DNA from: Malus domestica
Taxonomy: Eukaryota; Streptophyta; Magnoliopsida; Rosales; Rosaceae
Assembly (NCBI RefSeq): GCF_042453785.1
Contig: NC_091668.1
Span: 3,860,501-3,924,500, forward strand
DNA: 64,000 nt
Direction: 5' to 3'
Of the stretch, positions 36,447-46,009 are shown piece by piece. A model generated the notes under the pieces. It was not told the DNA's origin. It ran no database searches and worked only from the letters and a program-made list of their open reading frames with translations. The translations under genes and the position numbers were made by a program. The first letter of the stretch is position 1. The number at the start of each line of letters is the position of its first letter.

Positions 36447-36690
36447 AACGATAACCCTTTAGAAGGGGTTGGACGATTTGAGAGAGAAATTGTACTATTC
36501 TAGCCGACTGTTCCTTGTAACCTTGTTCTCAATTTATATCAGAAACTCAGTAGATGTGGTCAGTTTTGAGGTGTAAACCACTTAAATCGTGTGTCTATTA
36601 TCATTTGTTTGCAAAGTCCATGTTCATCAAGGACAAACACTTGACCCATTCAACCTTTGTTAGCCTCATCAGTTTTAAGCGTAAACAGAC
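36447..36690 (+). mobile_element. LTR-like sequence split by the CACTA element (right part)
   Basis: Continuation of the sequence interrupted at 31028, right after the second copy of the GAA target duplication. Contains CCTTGTAACCTTG and other leader-like text, with no ORF. Confidence 0.35.
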
Positions 36691-36699
36691 CAAATTTGC

Positions 36700-39001
36700 A
36701 AATCATTTGATGTGTCACCAATAAAAAATAACATATTAACCAACACTTAAGTGATAATCCAATAATTAACAACCACGTAATATAATTTACAAAATATATA
36801 ATTTAAATAAAGGATCTCCTTAGCATTACCCGATTAAAAAATGGAATTACATTTTATTATGCTACTATAACTAAGCTGCATTGGAACTAGTTAATGGAAC
36901 ACGTATGCATAACATAATTACTTATTTGAAACTTGAAACGAGAGGAATTATGTTAATTGGTGAAGTGAAGAACATGAAAGGACATCAACTACTGGATCTC
37001 CTAATCAATTTACTTCATGATTTTTCAAATATTAGAACTACACTTCCACAAGTGTATTTTTCTTTCTAATTATAGAAAGTTTTGAGTGTCAAATGAGATT
37101 TTTGGAGTGTCTATGTGTTAATCACCGCAAAAAAATAAATAAATAAATCCAAAATGCGTTTCAAGTAAGTATACATGTTATTAGTGTAAATAAAAAAAAT
37201 TAAAAAAAAACTAAGGGCTCATTAGGAAGTTTTTTTGGTGAAAATGTGTTTAATACCAATCTTTAGCAAAAATGCAAGTGAATCTTGAAAAAACACTTAA
37301 AGTGTTTTATGCAAGAAGCATATAACTGATGCTTATTGCAAGAAGCACCTCAAGTACTTTTTAATCCAGCAAGAGTGTACTAACTCTAAGATTAATAATT
37401 TGGATATGGGGTTGAAAATAGACAAGAGTGTAGTAAGTCATGTGTGTGGGATGGAGATATGAGCAACGTTAGATTGTCAATATCACACTTATTCCTTCAT
37501 GTCTAAAAGTTAAAGCTTTTTAATCCAGCAAAGATGGAAATCAAGGATTAATTTGGTACCTTTCAATTGCTACCGGTTGCTCTCTCAATTTACCATTGGT
37601 TGCTAAATGATAAGAGGGGGAGAGTTGCCATGAACATTGAACCCTATGCTTATACATCAATTTGAACAGAGTAAACTTTCTTTTCATTTTTCCTTAAGCC
37701 TAAACACAATTATGTCATTTCTTACCAAACTTGTTGCCACTTTGATCATTGGGGAAGCATAATATTGTGGAACTTGGATCATCCAAAGTGATTTGTCCTT
37801 GGTTATTCTTCTATAGAAACTAATAATTTAGCCAACAAGGGTTGGCTTAGTTCGTAAGGTCCCTGCTTTATGTGTCACTCCACAAAAGTTTGAGTCCTCC
37901 CGCCAACAGTCCTCATTAGTGCACGATCTATAAATTCAAACGTAAATCCATACTGGTGCCAGTTGGCAGTTAAGTGCCACGTGTGAGTTCTTTTGGCTAG
38001 AGGTTGTGGGTTAGTATGTGTTGGCACTGGTGGTAAGAGTAACCAATCTTCCCCTAAACTTTTTAAAACCACAAAAACTAATAATTTATAAAATTTGATA
38101 TCTTCAAAAAAGAAGTCAAATTTTAAATTTGACATCATATGTGGCACTTTGACATCCTTCAAAAAAAATTTCCACCTGATATGTAAAATTAAACTATTAT
38201 TTTATTACATTAAACTATAATAATAAATGTTTTAAAACAAAAAATAATAATCAAATTAATCAAATGCATTTAATAATCAATTTAAAAAAGATTTGAAGCG
38301 ATCGTCAATTTTGGCAGCAAGGGTGAGGGTTGTTGATTCATGTCATGCCACATTAGATTTGGCTTTTCGATTGAAAAACATTGTTGTTGTCTTTTTTTAC
38401 TAGTAGTGATGATTTGGACATTTTGACATCTTCTTTGGAAAATATCTAATTTAGTCGAGTTGCACTGTATAGCATTCTTAGTTGAAGTGCATAATGAACT
38501 AGAAGTATAAAATCTAATTAATCTCAAACTTTCAAATTATCATGAAGGTACTTAGTCACAAACTTCATGTTGATAATTTGAGATTAAAGCTTTCTTACCA
38601 AATTTATTTTGAAATAAGGCAAGCCATCTCAATTAGCATGCCTAAGTACAAAGTTGATCTCTCAATCAACTAATTAGGTAATGTGTTACACTAGGAAGGC
38701 TGGTGTGATCTCTTATCAGTCTAATCCCTCAGAGCCTTGCATGCTTGTTGAGGATAGATTTCAATCCCTAAATTCTGATTTAGAAACTTATAATTCGTCA
38801 CCTGCATTAATCTATATCCTATGGTAATTTGGTTAAATGGATTCAGTCTCTATTTAAGGAGGTCCCAAGTTTAAATTTTGTAGATATACGACAATTATCA
38901 AGGGTATGATATACTCTATGAAATCTTGGTCCATTTATGCTTTTAACGTTAAGTTTGCTTATTAACCATTACGTTTTCAGTTTTTAGTTTTTTTTTTTTT
39001 T

Positions 39002-39003
<2 letters not shown>
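36700..39003. other. Intergenic, no gene; worn MITE copy near 37210-37380
   Basis: AT-rich with no convincing ORF. The stretch 37210-37380 (GGTGAAAATGTG, AAGTGTTTTATGCAAGAAGCA, AAGCACCTCAAG) is a decayed relative of the MITE at 15448. The rest shows nothing recognisable. Confidence 0.45.

Positions 39004-39044
<41 letters not shown>
39004..39044. repeat. (AT)n microsatellite, left side of the Copia insertion
   Basis: Uninterrupted AT repeat running up to the Copia LTR; continued on the other side at 45865. The element inserted inside one AT tract. Confidence 0.9.
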
Positions 39045-39050
<6 letters not shown>

Positions 39051-39302
39051 GGTCTATTTTATCTGACAGAGGGACTAGGGCCGGCGGCAGAGAGAGAGAG
39101 GAGAGAGATGTGTGTTTGTAGAATTGTAGGGGAATGTGTGTGTTGTTATCCCTCCTACATTGTGCCTTTATTTATAGTAGTAAAGGGAGAGAAGATATTC
39201 CTTCTTCTCCAAGTAATACAAGTTGTAATAGGAAAGGATAACTAGAATCAAATCTTATCTAGGATTTACACAATCATACTTAAACTAGGAATGTTTACAA
39301 CA
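39045..39302 (-). repeat. Copia 3' LTR
   Basis: 258 bp. Differs from the other LTR at GGTCTAT/GGACTAT and CCTCCTAC/CCTCATAC. Contains a (GA)n patch and a TATTTATAG-like word. Confidence 0.93.
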
Positions 39303-39314
39303 CTCCCCCTTGAG
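39303..39314 (-). promoter_or_regulatory. Copia polypurine tract
   Basis: On the minus strand, CTCAAGGGGGAG lies directly before the 3' LTR start TGTTGT. It should prime plus-strand DNA synthesis. Confidence 0.8.
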
Positions 39315-39718
39315 TGTGTAAATACTCAAGGTAGATTCAGCATCATGCAGAAGTTGAGGAAGTCGACTCGTTGGCACTGATTCCAAGGAACAACGCTTAT
39401 TCTCAATAAGGTAGGAACTTGCATAAGTAGTAAGTCTCACTAAAAACCCTAAGGCTATGGCAAAAACCTGAGTAGGGACAAAATCCATAGTCTAAGGAAA
39501 AATGCGTGAGAAATGCAAAGTCAAAAGAAACGTCTACAGGACGTCATCAGGGATATGACCAGCCCAAGGTGGGTGCCTCGTTAAAACCTAGTTAGGTAGC
39601 AAAAACCCAGTGGGAAAAATGCTCCTAATCGTAGGGAAAAAGAGTACATTAAGATCAAGCAAGTATCTAGAAGATACTCCCCCTGAGTTTGACATAATTC
39701 CAAAGAGAAATAGCAAAG

Positions 39719-42700
39719 TTACAACTCAGAAAGTTTACGCATACCAATTCCATGAACAAGCTTCTGAAACGTCGCCTTCGGTAGTGATTTGGTGAAGAGG
39801 TCGGCCAGATTGTCTTGTGATCGGATTTGCGTGACTTCAATCTTCTGATGCTCTTGTTGTTGATGTGTAAAGAAGAACTTCGGCGCAATATGCTTGGTGT
39901 TGTCTCCTTTAATGTAACCCTTCTTGAGCTGTTCGATGCAAGCTGCATTGTCTTCAAAAATCGTCGTCGGGGCATTAACGGCGGGATGAAGATCACAGGA
40001 GCTTCGAATATGGCCCACTACTGCTCTCAACCAAAAGCATTCCCGAGTTGCTTCATGTAAGGCGAGAATTTCAGCATGGTTAGACGAAGTGGCAACTAAG
40101 GTCTGTTTAGTTGACCTCCAAGATATTGCGGTGCCTCCAACGGTAAAAACATAACCCGTTTGAGAACGCGCCTTGTGCGGATCAGATAAGTATCCAGCGT
40201 CGGCATAACCAACAAGGCGAGAATCAACCCGATGAGCATAGGGTGCGGCATCACTCGAGGATTCGTAGGGATAGAATAAGCCCAAATCCGTAGTACCCTT
40301 AAGGTAACGGAAGATGTCTTTCACGCCAGTCCAATGTCTGCGTGTTGGTGCATTGCTGTATCTTGCCAAAAGATTAACAGCGAAGGAGATGTCGGGTCTA
40401 GTGCATTGAGCTAAGTACAATAAAGCGCCTATCGCACTTAGATAAGGAACTTCAGGCTCCAAAATCTCTTCATCATCCTCCTTCGGACGGAAGGGATCTC
40501 GCTTTGCATCTAGCGTACGAACGACCATAGGAGTACTCGAAGGCTTCGCTTTATCCTCATTAAAACGGCGCAACACCTTCTGGGTGTAGTTCGATTGATG
40601 TACTAGGATTCCATCCGAACAATGCTCTATCTCGAGGCCGAGACAGTATCGAGTCTTACCTAGATCTTTCATCTCAAATTCCGACTTCAGGTGCGAAGCA
40701 GTTCTCGCGAGCTCTTCAGGAGTTCCGATAAGATTCATGTCATCGACATATACTGCAACAATCGCAAATCCGGAATGTGACTTCTTAATGAACACACAAG
40801 GGCATAGTTCGTTATTCACATATCCCTGACTAGTCAAATACTCACTTAAACGGTTATACCACATTCTTCCGGATTGTTTCAAACCGTATAGTGAACGCCT
40901 CAGCCGAATTGAGAGCGTGTTCCGGGGTTTGGAAATATTTGAACCAGTCAATGTAAGTCCTTCAGGAACTTTCATATAAATTTCCGTATCTAGATCCCCA
41001 TAGAGATACGTGGTTACTACGTCCATCAGCTGCATATCCAGTTTTTCGGAAACTACCAAACTGATAAGGTATCGAAAAGTAATCACATCCATAACGGGTG
41101 AGTAATTTTCGTCATAGTCAATCCCGGGGCGTTGTGAGAAACCTTGTGCTACAAGACGAGCTTTGTAACGCACAATTTCGTTCTTCTCATTACGCTTCCG
41201 AACGAAAACCCACTTGTAGCCAACGGGCTTCACATGTGGAGGAGTAGGAACTACAGGTCCAAACACCTTACGTTTCGCAAGTGAATCAAGTTCGACTTGG
41301 ATTGCTTGTTTCCAGTTTGACCAATCAGCTCTACGTCGACATTCATCAACGGAACGCGGTTCAATGTCATCGCTCAACATGATCTCAGTAACTACTGCAA
41401 ATGCTAATGCATCGTCGACAATCATCTCATTTCTACGCCACACATCATCTAAGCTAGCATAATAGACCGAAATCTCACGATTCTCGGGAGGAGGATTCGT
41501 CTCTTCAAGGACGCTTCCATAATCTAGAATTTCCTCATGAGTTGGGTAAAATGAGTAAGCGATAGTCGGATTCACGGTAGGCTCTTCAGGACCTTGTGCC
41601 GTGGTTTTCCTCTTCCGGGGGTGTGAATCCTTTGAACCAAGGGGTCTGCCACGCTTTTGTGTAGGGGCAGATGATTGGCTAGCCGCTAATGTACGTGGAT
41701 CACCAGAATTGGCGTCCCGGGCTTCCAGGAGGGTAGTCCGTCGTACATTTGGTACATCCATCTTTGCAGGCGTATTCGCAGCTGGAATATGTGATCTTGT
41801 CACGCGCGCTAGATCGGTGAAAGCATCTGGCATGCTCTGAGCTATGCTCTGGAGATCTAATATGCGCTGCACTTCAGCTTCAGACTGAGCAGTGCGGGGA
41901 TCTAAATGAGACAAAGTGGGAGTCGTCCACGATAATTCGCGTCGTTCATTAGGAACGTTGACATTCTTATCTCCCCCTAACGACGGGAAGACTGTCTCAT
42001 AGAAGTGACAATCCGCGAAACGAGCGTTAAACAGATCGCCTGTCAAAGGTTCTAAGTAACGAATAATCGAAGGAGAATCATATCCGACATAGATTCCCAT
42101 CATTCGCTGAGGCCCCATTTTTGTACGTAAGGGCGGCGAGTTCGGCACATAGACCGCACAACCAAAAACGCGCAGATGCGATATGTCGGGTTCGCATCCG
42201 GTGACCAATTGAAGGGCACTAAATGGTTGTGTCGCAACAGGCCTCAGGCGGACCAACTTTGCTGCGTGCAATATAGCATGGCCCCAAGCAGCGATCGGGA
42301 GCTTGGTACGTATGACCAACGATCGAGCAATCATTTGTAAACGCTTAATGAAAGCCTCTGCCAGGCCGTTCTGGGTGTGAACATGGGGTACAGGATGTTC
42401 AACTTTAACCCCAACCGACATGCAATAGTCATCAAAAGTTTTAGATGTGAATTCTCCAGCATTATCCAATCGAATAGATTTGATCGGATAATCAGGGTGG
42501 TGAGCCCTGAGCTTGATAACCTGAGCCAACAGTTTGGAGAATGCAGCGTTCCTTGTGGACAACAAGCACACGTGTGACCAACGTGTAGAAGCGTCAACCA
42601 AAACCATAAAATATCTAAATGGTCCGCAGGGAGGTTGAATCGGTCCACAAATGTCCCCCTGAATCCGTTGTAGAAAAATGGGAGGATTCGAACGAATCTT

Positions 42701-43303
42701 GTCATAAGAAGGCTTAGTAATAAGCTTTCCCATAGAACATGTTTGACATGCAATTTCATGGATCGAACCTAAGCTTCGGGTTAGTGGATGCCCGTGTGAA
42801 GTTTTGAGGATACGGCGCATCGCTATTCGTCCAGGATGTCCCAAACGATCATGCCAAAGTGTAATTTCGTGCGCGGTCCCTGTGGTAAGGCCGGCCACAT
42901 AGTGGCATTCTATGGGGCGTATGGTCGTAGTATACAGACCACTCGGGTTACGCTCCATCTTCTCTAGAATACGCTTCTGGCCATATTCGTAGGAAGTTAC
43001 GCACAGAAATTCAACTCCGTTTTCTACGTGGGTTTCAGCGTGGTAATTGTTATCTCTAATGTCCTTGAAACTTAGTAACGTTCTTCCGGAACGTGGAGAA
43101 TAGAGTGCCTCAGCAATGGTCAAGATTGTACCATTGGACAACATTATACGTGCCTTACCGTATCCTTCGATCAGGTTGGATGGGCCTGAGAGGGTTGTCA
43201 GAGGTGCATTCTTAGGTACGAAGTTAGTGAAATAGATGCGTTCACGCAAAACAGTATGCGTGGTTGCACTATCTGCCAGACAACTAACTTTCCCACTAGT
43301 CAT
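39719..43303 (-). CDS. pol: Copia Pol polyprotein (protease, integrase, RT, RNase H)
   Basis: An uninterrupted 1194-aa frame. Order: protease with the plant-Copia variant active site LADSATTHT (D11), GAG-pre-integrase zinc site (WHDRLGHPG .. CQTCSMGK), integrase catalytic acidic residues (GDICGP, LDNAGEFTS, NGLAEAFIKR), a charged linker with GRPLGSKD, reverse transcriptase (KWVFVRKRNEKNEIVRYKARLVAQGF, SLYGLKQS, catalytic YVDDMNLIG), then RNase H (GYADAGYLSD, SNHAEILALHEATRE, EDNAACIEQLKKG, KHIAPKFFF). Integrase before RT is the Copia order. The start codon follows TTTTTCATTCTAG|GT, which looks like a splice acceptor, and an in-frame stop lies just upstream. Pol is in a different frame from gag. 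Confidence 0.95.
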   Translation of the reverse strand: MTSGKVSCLADSATTHTVLRERIYFTNFVPKNAPLTTLSGPSNLIEGYGKARIMLSNGTILTIAEALYSPRSGRTLLSFKDIRDNNYHAETHVENGVEFLCVTSYEYGQKRILEKMERNPSGLYTTTIRPIECHYVAGLTTGTAHEITLWHDRLGHPGRIAMRRILKTSHGHPLTRSLGSIHEIACQTCSMGKLITKPSYDKIRSNPPIFLQRIQGDICGPIQPPCGPFRYFMVLVDASTRWSHVCLLSTRNAAFSKLLAQVIKLRAHHPDYPIKSIRLDNAGEFTSKTFDDYCMSVGVKVEHPVPHVHTQNGLAEAFIKRLQMIARSLVIRTKLPIAAWGHAILHAAKLVRLRPVATQPFSALQLVTGCEPDISHLRVFGCAVYVPNSPPLRTKMGPQRMMGIYVGYDSPSIIRYLEPLTGDLFNARFADCHFYETVFPSLGGDKNVNVPNERRELSWTTPTLSHLDPRTAQSEAEVQRILDLQSIAQSMPDAFTDLARVTRSHIPAANTPAKMDVPNVRRTTLLEARDANSGDPRTLAASQSSAPTQKRGRPLGSKDSHPRKRKTTAQGPEEPTVNPTIAYSFYPTHEEILDYGSVLEETNPPPENREISVYYASLDDVWRRNEMIVDDALAFAVVTEIMLSDDIEPRSVDECRRRADWSNWKQAIQVELDSLAKRKVFGPVVPTPPHVKPVGYKWVFVRKRNEKNEIVRYKARLVAQGFSQRPGIDYDENYSPVMDVITFRYLISLVVSEKLDMQLMDVVTTYLYGDLDTEIYMKVPEGLTLTGSNISKPRNTLSIRLRRSLYGLKQSGRMWYNRLSEYLTSQGYVNNELCPCVFIKKSHSGFAIVAVYVDDMNLIGTPEELARTASHLKSEFEMKDLGKTRYCLGLEIEHCSDGILVHQSNYTQKVLRRFNEDKAKPSSTPMVVRTLDAKRDPFRPKEDDEEILEPEVPYLSAIGALLYLAQCTRPDISFAVNLLARYSNAPTRRHWTGVKDIFRYLKGTTDLGLFYPYESSSDAAPYAHRVDSRLVGYADAGYLSDPHKARSQTGYVFTVGGTAISWRSTKQTLVATSSNHAEILALHEATRECFWLRAVVGHIRSSCDLHPAVNAPTTIFEDNAACIEQLKKGYIKGDNTKHIAPKFFFTHQQQEHQKIEVTQIRSQDNLADLFTKSLPKATFQKLVHGIGMRKLSEL

Positions 43304-43554
43304 ACCTAGAATGAAAAATTAATTTGAATCGGTCACATGCATAAAAGTTTATAAAAACAAGTATCAATTCAAAATAATTTCATTTATTCAAGGAAAAAAC
43401 TTAATATCCAAAATAAATCGCCAACTAATAATCCAAAACATAAAGGAAAATTGTTCAAAATCAACCAAAAAAAACAAGGTGGGGTTCGGCCACTAGGTGG
43501 AATTCGGCCCCAATTGTCTTATTTTAACTGAAAAATAAGTCTATGTCTAAGATT

Positions 43555-44535
43555 CTAATCTTCCATAGGAGTGGTATCCTCCTGAAAATCAGAAACCTCC
43601 ATCTTTGTAGTCTCCGGTTCGTCCACTTGCAGGAAGTTTGATTCAAACTTCGTACGACGAGAATGATATGCATCCACAACCTTCTTGGGAGCACGGCAAA
43701 TACGGGACCAATGGTCCTTGGAACCACAACGATAGCACATATCGTCATTCATTGTGGCAGGTGCTTTGCCCTTATTCTTGAAGTTCGGGGCCTTGGGAGC
43801 GAGGTTTGGGCGCTTCTGGGCTTTGTTTCCTCCCTTGGATGGGCCTTGGCTCTGTTGACCTTGGTGGGATGGCTTCTGGCCGCCCTTACCACGCCTCTTT
43901 TGGCGTTTTGGGTGTTGATTAGTGCTATAATGTGCTTCAGGCACAACAGTAGCCCCAGTAGGTCGAGCTTGATGATTCTTCATCAACAGCTGGTTCTGCT
44001 TTTCAGCAAGAAGTAAAACAGAGATCAAATCCGAGAACTTAGTGAACTTCTGAGCTCTATATTGTTGCTGCAGGACAATATTAGAAGCAGAGAAGGTCGA
44101 GTAGGTCTTCTCCAGGAGATCCTCTTCAGTCAAAGTTTCATTGCAAAACTTGAGAAGTGATCGGATTCGACAAACTTCAGAATTATATTCATTCACAGAC
44201 TTAAAGTCTTGGAAGCGCAAGTGCTGCCAGTCGTGTCTTGCTTCAGGCAAGAATATGTCATTTTGGTGATCGAAACGATCAGCCAAAGCGACCCATAATG
44301 CACGTGGATCCTCCTCAGCAAGGTACTCAGTTTGTAGAGCGTCATGGATATGTCTTCGGATGAAGATCATAGCAGTGGCTTTTTGAGCCTCGCCAACAGG
44401 TTTATCTGTTGCTTCTTCAATAGCAGGACGCAAGTTCTTTGCAGTGAGGTGGAGCTTCACATCTTGAACCCACTTGAGGTAGTTCCTTCCAGAAACCTCC
44501 AAAGCGGTGAAGTCGAGTTTGTTCAAATTCGACAT
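43555..44535 (-). CDS. gag: Copia Gag with zinc knuckle
   Basis: 326 aa from ATG at 44535. The N-terminal half (SNLNKLDFTALEVSGRNYLKWVQDV) is the Copia-type gag/UBN2 region, the middle is a Lys/Gly/Gln-rich linker, and one CCHC knuckle follows (CYRCGSKDHWSRIC). It forms the virus-like particle and binds element RNA. It ends in its own TAG with no frameshift signal that I can recognise; pol starts 251 bases further on in another frame. Confidence 0.93.
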   Translation of the reverse strand: MSNLNKLDFTALEVSGRNYLKWVQDVKLHLTAKNLRPAIEEATDKPVGEAQKATAMIFIRRHIHDALQTEYLAEEDPRALWVALADRFDHQNDIFLPEARHDWQHLRFQDFKSVNEYNSEVCRIRSLLKFCNETLTEEDLLEKTYSTFSASNIVLQQQYRAQKFTKFSDLISVLLLAEKQNQLLMKNHQARPTGATVVPEAHYSTNQHPKRQKRRGKGGQKPSHQGQQSQGPSKGGNKAQKRPNLAPKAPNFKNKGKAPATMNDDMCYRCGSKDHWSRICRAPKKVVDAYHSRRTKFESNFLQVDEPETTKMEVSDFQEDTTPMED

Positions 44536-45590
44536 GTTCCTATCACAAAATGGATGAACAAGATGTGGTTAGTGTAATGGAGAAAAATCAATCCATTCAC
44601 ATAGGAGTAGAACATACAGGTTCTAATAGACATGTATTGGTTTAATTTTGCATGAAAAACTTCGGGTTTTCATGGGTGATATATTTAAGTGAAAACTTCG
44701 GGTTTTCAAACAAGGCATGTTTAGAAGAAACTTCGGGTTTCAAAGTAATTATGAACTTCAGGTTCATATATTCCTGCAGGCAAACACAAATATATATGCA
44801 AACAAATATGCAAAGAATATATGCAGAAATATTGTATAATGATAAGTGAATTAATTTATTTTTGGTCTTCGGGGCCAAATTAAAGTGTGGGTGAAAATAT
44901 AAAAACCCATATTATTTTAAAAAAAATTAAATAATAAAATCTCGGGGCCTAAAAATATAGGCCAAGAACCCTCGGGTGGGATTACAGGCCCACGGGGTGA
45001 GAAGAGGGGAATGGGCTGCTGTGTGCAGCCCTAAAAAAAAAAAAATTTCGTCTTTTTTTTTTTTTTTTTTTTTTTTGTATTCAATTATATTATATGCATG
45101 TATAATTTTAATGAATCACATATTTACGTTGATGCATATGCAAATAATAGTTTCAATGCATGTACATATGTAAGATTCAATTCATGACAAATATCAAATT
45201 CACATAATTGTAGCAATTTTGATTATGAAGCATACACAATTTATGTAGAATCTAAAATACGTTAAACGTAAAGTTGGGTCATGCATCATGGTGAATGTTC
45301 ATGCTATCAGGGCTTGCAAAATATCGAGTTAAAAGCCGTTGTTTAGAAAGAACCTGATTGCGTGATGATATAGATGAACTGATTTGATGCAGAAAAATTA
45401 TTTCTTCAATTTCGGCTTTCATCTTCAAGCTTGTATCACGTTCAACATAAGAAGAAAAATAAATTGAATCAATAACAATATATGAATTCAATAAAATCAA
45501 GATTTAATCAATTAAAAATAATTGAAATGTAATACTCCCCTGATTGTAGACGAATAAATTCTCTTTAAATTCTTCTAAGCACAGCGTGAA

Positions 45591-45606
45591 GAGCGTGCTG
45601 ATAACG
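45591..45606 (-). promoter_or_regulatory. Copia primer-binding site
   Basis: On the minus strand, CGTTATCAGCACGCTC follows the 5' LTR end CCACAACA directly. The TATCAG core recalls initiator-Met tRNA primer sites; the exact tRNA is not certain. Confidence 0.55.
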
Positions 45607-45858
45607 TGTTGTGGACTATTTTATCTGACAGAGGGACTAGGGCCGGCGGCAGAGAGAGAGAGGAGAGAGATGTGTGTTTGTAGAATTGTAGGGGAATGTG
45701 TGTGTTGTTATCCCTCATACATTGTGCCTTTATTTATAGTAGTAAAGGGAGAGAAGATATTCCTTCTTCTCCAAGTAATACAAGTTGTAATAGGAAAGGA
45801 TAACTAGAATCAAATCTTATCTAGGATTTACACAATCATACTTAAACTAGGAATGTTT

Positions 45859-45864
<6 letters not shown>
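45607..45864 (-). repeat. Copia 5' LTR
   Basis: 258 bp, the upstream LTR in the sense of the element (minus strand). It should carry the promoter. Confidence 0.93.
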
Positions 45865-45897
<33 letters not shown>

Positions 45898-45944
45898 TAT
45901 GAAAGAATGCAGAGATGAAAAAAGGTCAAAGAGGGGAAGAATTT

Positions 45945-46006
<62 letters not shown>
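45865..46006. repeat. (AT)n microsatellites right of the Copia insertion
   Basis: Two AT runs, 45865-45891 and about 45959-46006, separated by about 65 bases that end in an A tract. Confidence 0.85.

Positions 46007-46009
<3 letters not shown>

Larger units (their letters stand above)
39045..45864 (-). mobile_element. Full-length Ty1/Copia retrotransposon
   Basis: 6820 bp, transcribed on the minus strand. The 258-bp LTRs (39045-39302 and 45607-45864) start TGTTGT and end ACAACA and differ at two positions by eye. Target duplication TATAT at 39040-39044 and 45865-45869. Order on the minus strand: 5' LTR, primer site, about 1 kb leader, gag, 251-base gap, pol (protease, integrase, RT, RNase H), polypurine tract, 3' LTR. 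Both ORFs are intact, so it may be recent and competent. The leader holds about four copies of AAAACCCGAAGTTT (44650-44770). Confidence 0.95.
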
